Below are positions 59,226-64,000 of a stretch of DNA of 64,000 bases, one piece after another. Positions within the stretch are counted from its first letter, which is position 1; the number at the start of each line of letters is the position of its first letter. Location of the stretch: positions 1 through 64,000 of the forward strand of contig NZ_JPYO01000029.1 of NCBI RefSeq assembly GCF_000757485.1. Direction: 5' to 3'. The notes beneath the pieces were generated by a model. It was not told the origin of the DNA. It did no database searches and saw only the letters and a program-made list of their open reading frames with translations. Origin of the DNA: Achromobacter sp. RTa (GTDB lineage Bacteria > Pseudomonadota > Gammaproteobacteria > Burkholderiales > Burkholderiaceae_B). A program made the translations under genes and the position numbers.

Positions 59226-59492
59226 ATGGAAAACGCCAAGTGGGACTTCCAGATAGAGCGCCCATTCCATGACAACGGGTCATGGCGCATCGCATACACG
59301 TTGATTCCGCTCGCCGGAGGAGCCGAACAAGAGCGGATCGCCATAGACGAACGCTATTCGTCGGCGCAGATCGCGATCGACGAGGCCACGCGCCTGGCCC
59401 AGATTCACGTTGCGGACTTGAACGGCGACACGGCCGCCTTCGAAAAGCCGACGGAGACCGAGGTCCCCTTCGGCAAGAATCCGCGTTTCTAG
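59226..59492 (+). CDS. Hypothetical protein
   Basis: 88 residues starting MENAKWDFQIERPFHDNG. AGGAGG lies just five bases before the ATG at 59226, which is strong support for a real gene; a longer frame from 59139 lacks this. It is acidic, without signal or membrane segments, and has no recognisable family. It is divergent from the BamE-like lipoprotein gene and convergent with the YbjN-like gene (14 bp between stops). Confidence 0.65.
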   Translation: MENAKWDFQIERPFHDNGSWRIAYTLIPLAGGAEQERIAIDERYSSAQIAIDEATRLAQIHVADLNGDTAAFEKPTETEVPFGKNPRF

Positions 59493-59506
59493 CGCGCCAG
59501 GCGCCT

Positions 59507-59956
59507 TCAGGACTGCTGGTTGGCGAACTCGCGCATGATGCGGGCGAACTCTTCCGCTCCGCTGTTGAGCATGCGGATATAACGGATGAACAGGGCTGCG
59601 CTCAGTTGCGGGTTGCTTGCCGAGATCAGGAATTCCACCGCCGCCACGACGTTGTCGTTCTTGTTGGAGGCGTAGATCTTCACGCCCTTGCAACGGCCGT
59701 TCACCAGGGAAATGGCCTGCAGGGCCGCGGCGAACTCTTCGTCGCTGTCCAGGGGCCAGAAATTCGGAAACACCAGGCGCGCAAAATCCTCGTCGTCGGC
59801 GTCGGAGATCAGGAGGTAGTTGCGGCCCTCGACCTTGAAGATCAGGTCCGAGGTCTGGGACTGGTCGTCCCATTGGATCTGGCCGCGATTGAATCCTTCG
59901 CTTTCGAGCAAGGATTGAAAATAGCGTGTCATGCGTTCGGCGGATTCACGGCTCAT
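59507..59956 (-). CDS. YbjN-like domain protein
   Basis: 149 residues. The fold pattern (ESAERMTRYFQSLLESEGF, DLIFKVEGRNYLLISDADDEDFARLVFPNFWPL, a helical CKGVKIYASNKNDNVVAAVEFLISAS and a terminal helix with AALFIRYIRMLNSGAEEFARIMREF) is that of YbjN/type III chaperone-like (TY3 chaperone-like) proteins. These bind partner proteins or act in stress regulation. It is 44 bp downstream of the 627-residue membrane protein gene on the same strand and is the third gene of the AAA-protease operon; a chaperone or adaptor role for its neighbours is inferred. Confidence 0.75.
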   Translation of the reverse strand: MSRESAERMTRYFQSLLESEGFNRGQIQWDDQSQTSDLIFKVEGRNYLLISDADDEDFARLVFPNFWPLDSDEEFAAALQAISLVNGRCKGVKIYASNKNDNVVAAVEFLISASNPQLSAALFIRYIRMLNSGAEEFARIMREFANQQS

Positions 59957-60000
59957 TGGAATGGAAACTCCGTTGGGTGGATGATTGGAAAAGGTACTGT

Positions 60001-61884
60001 TCAGGACTCATCCTGATTGCCGGCGCGGCGCATGACGCGGACGACGAACATGAGCAAGGCAATCAAAAATACCAGAAACAGCAATTGGGACGACGAGGCC
60101 AGGGAGCTCTCGCGCCATTGATCAAGGCATTCCGGGCTGGAAGGCCTGTGCTGGACGATCTCGGTGCGCGCGCAGTCCAGGATGGCCGACGGCGCGGCCT
60201 GTGCCTGCGGACCGCCGCCGGCCGCGCCCGCTTCCTGCCGATGCAGCCAATAGGCGTACGACATGGCGTCGGTGCCCGCCTGCAGATCGCGATGGTCCTG
60301 GATGCGGCTGCCGATCTCCAGCAACACGAAGCTCGCCGTGACGCCGAGCGCGGCGTTGCGCACCCGCTGGTGGCTTTCGAGGCGGATGTTCTGCGCTTTC
60401 CGCACCTCGTGCGCGACATGGCGCAGGCGCGCTCGAACCGTGCTTTCGTAGCTGTTGACGAGTTCTTTGAGGGCGAAGGCGTCGTCCAGCCTGCGCGCGA
60501 CGCTTTCCGGGATCAGGCCGGGCGGCTCGCCGCGGCCCAGGCGGCCGATCTGGACGTCCATGTTCGCTTTCATCAGGTCGGCGATGGCGCTGTCCAGAAC
60601 GGCCTCGATCTTGTCGTTGATGGACAGGGCGACCCGCTCGGGCATGGTGAGCCGTTGCGTCGTCAAGGCGTAGATGACGCCGGCCGCCGCCGCGAATGTC
60701 ATGGCCAGGGTGGCCCCGTCCGGCAGCACGCGGCTGCGCCAGGCCGCGACATGCGCCAGCCAATCGGCGAACGCCCCATCGACGGGCGCCAGGGCCGGAT
60801 GCAAGGACAGGAGCAAAAGCGACGCGAACGCCGCGTAGGCCAGCAAGTGCCCCAGCTTCGTGAGCCGGCCCACATGCCTGCCGATCCAGACCGGAAGGGA
60901 GAGGTTCCAGCGATACCAAGCCAGATCGCCCAGGTCGCGCAGCTTGGAGCGCGACGAACCTGTCAGCGCCGGGCGCAGCTCCGCGGGCAGCTGCTGGAGC
61001 GCGGCAGGAATGACAGGGGCTTTCTCGCGCACGTCTTCGAGCAGGTTCCACAATGCGCGCGTCAGGCGGGCCCGCTTGATGGCGGACAGGGGCAGCTCTT
61101 CGGCCTTGCCGAACATCTCCCGCAAGTCTTCCAGGCGATTGATGTACAGGGCCAGGTTGCCCTTGCTGCCGGCAACCTTGGCCACGAGCGCCGCGCGCAG
61201 CAGAATGCCGTAGCGCCCCGCATCCGTCCGCAGGCAGGGATCCTGCCTGAGGCCGTCGGACGCCAGGTCCACAGCAAGCGAAATGCAGTTGGGCGAATTG
61301 GCCGGAGGAGGAGAACGCACCAGCAACTTGAGCAGGTCTTCGTTCAAGGCTGAGCTGCTGGCCATGTGGAACGCATAATCGATCGGCGTATTGTTGATCG
61401 AGAAGCTGCGGGCCGCAGTGCTCTTGAAATCGCTGACCGAAGCGCCGCCCCCCGCCTGCGGCATGCGCAGCGCCTTGTTGCCGTCGGGCGGCGGACTTTT
61501 CGCCTCTTGCTGCGGGGTCCGGACCGCGGGCGGCAGCGCGCGCAGCGCCACGCGCCCCCGCGCCTCGGCCCGAGTCGGCAGAAGATTCTTGAGATTGGAG
61601 CGCTCGACGGCAGACGGCAGCTCGGCAGTCCGCTTGGCCGTGTTTTCGGCCGCGCCCCGCTTTTCTTGCGCGGGCGGTTCAACATCCGCCGCCTTCTCTC
61701 CCGCTGCGGGAGTAGGCTCGAGCACAACGGCAAACTTCAGATCCGGCTTCCCCTCCGCCGAATCGAAATAGCAATAGACCTTCTCCTGGTAGTGGCTGTT
61801 TTCGGCGATGCCTTTGTACCAGGCGGCCAGTTCATCGAGCCACTTCGTCACGGGAGTGGCGCCATCGGCGACGTCGGGGTTCAT
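60001..61884 (-). CDS. Membrane protein of unknown family, partner of the AAA-M41 protease
   Basis: 627 residues. Residues 1-160 are low-complexity and Pro/Ala/Lys-rich apart from a short N-terminal helical part (TKWLDELAAWYKGIAENSHYQEKVYCYFDSAEGK). A helical domain follows (about 160-320: TPIDYAFHMASSSALNEDLLKLLVRS, loosely repeat-like, then RLEDLREMFGKAEELPLSAIKRARL). Membrane helices are expected at about 344-363, 390-408 and 597-617, with a weaker one near 508-524; a long charged helical region (about 411-510) lies between. There is no catalytic motif and no family I recognise. Its ATG overlaps the protease stop (ATGA), so the two are translationally coupled. Confidence 0.8.
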   Translation of the reverse strand: MNPDVADGATPVTKWLDELAAWYKGIAENSHYQEKVYCYFDSAEGKPDLKFAVVLEPTPAAGEKAADVEPPAQEKRGAAENTAKRTAELPSAVERSNLKNLLPTRAEARGRVALRALPPAVRTPQQEAKSPPPDGNKALRMPQAGGGASVSDFKSTAARSFSINNTPIDYAFHMASSSALNEDLLKLLVRSPPPANSPNCISLAVDLASDGLRQDPCLRTDAGRYGILLRAALVAKVAGSKGNLALYINRLEDLREMFGKAEELPLSAIKRARLTRALWNLLEDVREKAPVIPAALQQLPAELRPALTGSSRSKLRDLGDLAWYRWNLSLPVWIGRHVGRLTKLGHLLAYAAFASLLLLSLHPALAPVDGAFADWLAHVAAWRSRVLPDGATLAMTFAAAAGVIYALTTQRLTMPERVALSINDKIEAVLDSAIADLMKANMDVQIGRLGRGEPPGLIPESVARRLDDAFALKELVNSYESTVRARLRHVAHEVRKAQNIRLESHQRVRNAALGVTASFVLLEIGSRIQDHRDLQAGTDAMSYAYWLHRQEAGAAGGGPQAQAAPSAILDCARTEIVQHRPSSPECLDQWRESSLASSSQLLFLVFLIALLMFVVRVMRRAGNQDES

Positions 61885-64000
61885 GCGGCCTGATCCTCAA
61901 GAAGCGCTAGCAGCGCGAACCTGTCGAGCACGTGCTCGGCCTGCAGTTTCTCGCTCAGGGCGACAAGCAGGGCGCGCCGGGTTTCCAGCAAAGCCCTCGC
62001 CCGGGCGTACTGCTCGGCAACGAGCGCTTTCGTCTCCGCCTCGTCGGGCGTGGCCGTATGCCAATTGGGATGCGCCGTGCTGAAACCGTATACGCCGAGA
62101 GCCGCCTCCGCCAGCCTGCGCGCCACGGAAAGGTCGTTGTGCGAACCGTAGCCGCCCGCGCCCGTGCTCACCTCGTCCTCCCCGAAAACCAGGGCTTCGG
62201 CGGCACGGCCGGCCAGCACCATGCAGATCCGGTCCATCAATTCGGCGCGGGTCTGGTTATGGTCGGCATTCTTGATGCCGACGAAGCCCAACGCCCCCTG
62301 GTCGTCCGCGACGACCGAAGCCAGCTGCAGGTGTTCCCGCAAGCTGGGCAGCACGAGCGCGACGACCGCGTGGCCGGCTTCGTGGTAGGCCGTCCGCGCG
62401 AGCTGCGGGCCATGCAGGGGATTGCGGACGGCCTGTGGCGGAATACGGAAAATCTCGCCTTGCAGGTCATCCGCCGTGATGGCGCGGTTTCCATCCATGC
62501 GGGCGCGCCGGCGCGCGCCCCGCACCAGCAGTTCTACATCGGCGCCCGTCAGCCCCAGCGACAGGCTTGCGCAGCTTCGCAGCTCTTCCGCCGAAATCGC
62601 ATGGGAATAGGGTTTGAGCTTGGCAAGGTAGATGGCCTGCAGCGCGGCGACATCCGGACGGCTGATCGGAATCACCCTGTCCAGGCGACCTGCCCGCTGC
62701 AGGGCCGGATCGACGTTGTCGGCGTAGTTCGTCGCGCCAATCACGATCACCTGGCTGCGGTCGTCGAAGCCATCGAGTTCGCTGAGCAGGGCATTCAGGA
62801 AAGCGGTGTTCCACGAGGCGTTCTGCCCCTGGAAGCTGTCCCGGTTGCCCAGGGTGTCGATCTCGTCGACGAACAGGATGCTGGGCGCCTGCTGGCGCGC
62901 CGCCGCGAAGGTCGCCGACATCAGCTGAATGCACTCGTCGAGCCCGTTTCCGATCATCCAGTCCTTGGCCGGCGCCACCGCCGTGAAGGCGATGCCGCAT
63001 TCCAGCGCGATCGCGCGCGCCAGCGTCGTCTTGCCGGTGCCCGGCGGCCCCGCGAACAGGGCGCCCCGGTCCACCTCCTTCCAGCGGATCTCGCCACGCA
63101 TTGCCAGCCGCAGATCGTTGAACAGCTGCCGGGCCCAGCGCTTGGCGCTCTCCACCCCGTGCAGCTCGTCGAGGCGGATCGACGCGCCGGCCGACTGCAC
63201 CTGGGTGCGCTGGTCGGCAAGCTGGCGCAGGCCGGTCAGCCAGTCGCGCTCGCCCTTGAGCGTATTGACGCAAAGCAGCTCCTGCGGCCCGATGGCCAGC
63301 GCCCATGCGGGCGTGATCACGCTCAGATCGGCTCCGGGAAAGCGGCGGCCGGCATAATCGGCGAGCCGCTCGGCATTCATCAGGGGGATGCTGAGATAGC
63401 CATCGCTGCGCACCAGCGAGAGAAACTCGCGCGGCAACTGGTTGCGCGAGGTGCAGAACAGGATCATGCCGAAAGCGCGCTGCTCCGCCATGCGTATCAC
63501 CAGATCCTGGAAATCCGCCGTGACCCGCGTGTCCAGTTGATAGGTATTCAACGCCGGGCAGAGATTGGCCAGCGCGCTGCGCAGGTTCTTGGCATAGCGC
63601 GGAAACGGATTTTCGACGATGAAGACCGGCAGCAAGGCATTGGCCTGCAAACGCTGCTGAATCTGCTCCGCCACCGGCATGACGAAAAACTCCCAGACAT
63701 CCTGCGTGTTGGGATCCATGGGCTCGTCGGCGTCATTCACCGAATCCGGGTCATCCGGCGCGCGCGACAGGCCCGGCAGCGGACTGCGGCGCAGCCGGGC
63801 CATCAGGTGTTGCGATATCGCACGCGGCGTCCCGGGAGCGGGCACCTCGGATGCTGCGGCGGGAGGCGTGCGGAGCGGCTCCTTGGCGGCCCCGGCGCTG
63901 GCCGGCGCCGGGGCCTCGGCGGCCGGCGGGGGCGGTTCGGCGGCGGGCCCGGGCGAGACCTTGGGGGCGGCCGGAGGCGTTGCCGCGGCAGGCGCTTCCA
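61881..64000 (-). CDS. AAA+ metalloprotease, FtsH-like (AAA plus peptidase M41), partial at the 5' end
   Basis: At least 705 residues; the frame stays open to the window edge, so the true start lies outside. Numbering from an internal GTG at 63845: Walker A GPPGTGKTT (266-274), Walker B ILFVDEID (323-330), sensor and second-region-of-homology ATNYADNVDPALQRAGRLDR (371-390), then the M41 zinc motif HEAGH (488-492) and probable third ligand Asp571 (GSHNDLSVARRL). FtsH is a membrane hexamer with two N-terminal helices; here residues 1-230 have no membrane segment and instead form an alpha/beta domain. The outermost visible part (63846-64000) is Pro/Ala-rich. It is translationally coupled to the 627-residue membrane protein, which could provide the anchor. 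Confidence 0.88.
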   Translation of the reverse strand, partial: EAPAAATPPAAPKVSPGPAAEPPPPAAEAPAPASAGAAKEPLRTPPAAASEVPAPGTPRAISQHLMARLRRSPLPGLSRAPDDPDSVNDADEPMDPNTQDVWEFFVMPVAEQIQQRLQANALLPVFIVENPFPRYAKNLRSALANLCPALNTYQLDTRVTADFQDLVIRMAEQRAFGMILFCTSRNQLPREFLSLVRSDGYLSIPLMNAERLADYAGRRFPGADLSVITPAWALAIGPQELLCVNTLKGERDWLTGLRQLADQRTQVQSAGASIRLDELHGVESAKRWARQLFNDLRLAMRGEIRWKEVDRGALFAGPPGTGKTTLARAIALECGIAFTAVAPAKDWMIGNGLDECIQLMSATFAAARQQAPSILFVDEIDTLGNRDSFQGQNASWNTAFLNALLSELDGFDDRSQVIVIGATNYADNVDPALQRAGRLDRVIPISRPDVAALQAIYLAKLKPYSHAISAEELRSCASLSLGLTGADVELLVRGARRRARMDGNRAITADDLQGEIFRIPPQAVRNPLHGPQLARTAYHEAGHAVVALVLPSLREHLQLASVVADDQGALGFVGIKNADHNQTRAELMDRICMVLAGRAAEALVFGEDEVSTGAGGYGSHNDLSVARRLAEAALGVYGFSTAHPNWHTATPDEAETKALVAEQYARARALLETRRALLVALSEKLQAEHVLDRFALLALLEDQAA

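Overview
The window is GC-rich, densely coded DNA of a beta-proteobacterium. The best guess is Alcaligenaceae, Bordetella or Achromobacter. This rests on overall gene style, a Bug/TctC-family solute receptor next to a CaiB-type CoA-transferase, many LysR regulators, a Bordetella-like general porin, and scattered GTGTCNGACAC palindromes. The genus is inference. There is no rRNA, tRNA, CRISPR, prophage or insertion sequence inside the window.

Layout. 0-0.7 kb: two tandem minus-strand promoters pointing out of the window, and a DUF1127 gene. 0.8-4.5 kb: a LysR gene, an acetate/succinate CoA-transferase and its divergent LysR regulator with a T-N11-A site between them. 4.7-8.3 kb: an MscS-type channel and a pair of secreted, Gly/Ser-rich unknown proteins. 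8.8-11.1 kb: housekeeping genes (ABM monooxygenase, MazG-like pyrophosphohydrolase, DnaQ-like exonuclease, DUF1653, GST). 11.2-17.2 kb: a GlxA-type AraC regulator divergent from a PotDABC-type ABC importer and a proline-racemase-family enzyme whose second catalytic Cys is Gly. 17.2-17.4 kb: a cluster of 11-bp palindromes.

17.4-33.1 kb is the most coherent block. It holds 15 genes in four transcription units: split transketolase, AroE-like and GMC oxidoreductase; GntR regulator and glycerol-dehydrogenase-like enzyme; SDR, 3-hydroxyacyl-CoA-dehydrogenase-like and BKACE enzymes; Liv-type ABC importer with two further oxidoreductases. Three promoter regions carry the same 13-bp AT-rich site (ATATATCATATAT or one mismatch), which suggests one GntR-controlled regulon for uptake and oxidation or cleavage of an unidentified polyhydroxylated or beta-hydroxy acid.

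33.1-42.3 kb: assorted single genes (tpm, DUF1275, aldo/keto reductase, AraC, hydratase, LysR, YcaC-like hydrolase, sterol-desaturase-like enzyme, YdcH). 42.3-46.6 kb: Bug receptor, CaiB-type CoA-transferase and HMG-CoA-lyase-like gene with a divergent LysR, probably for a branched dicarboxylate such as 3-hydroxy-3-methylglutarate. 46.7-49.9 kb: a LysE/ArgO exporter, a decayed gene fragment, a PAS-LuxR regulator and an unusual M28-like lipoprotein. 50-58.6 kb: an apparent aromatic catabolic cluster (acyl-CoA ligase, porin, alpha/beta hydrolase, LuxR regulator, LigB-type ring-cleavage dioxygenase, FAD hydroxylase, SphA-like outer-membrane protein). 58.6-59.1 kb: a ZntA/CadA ATPase remnant beside a BamE-like lipoprotein whose 3' end is copied at 47.3 kb.

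59.5-64 kb: a minus-strand operon of an AAA+ protease with an FtsH-type HEAGH zinc site but no membrane anchor in the visible part, a 627-residue membrane protein of unknown family, and a YbjN-like protein. Its first gene runs off the right edge. This is the best candidate for an undescribed system.
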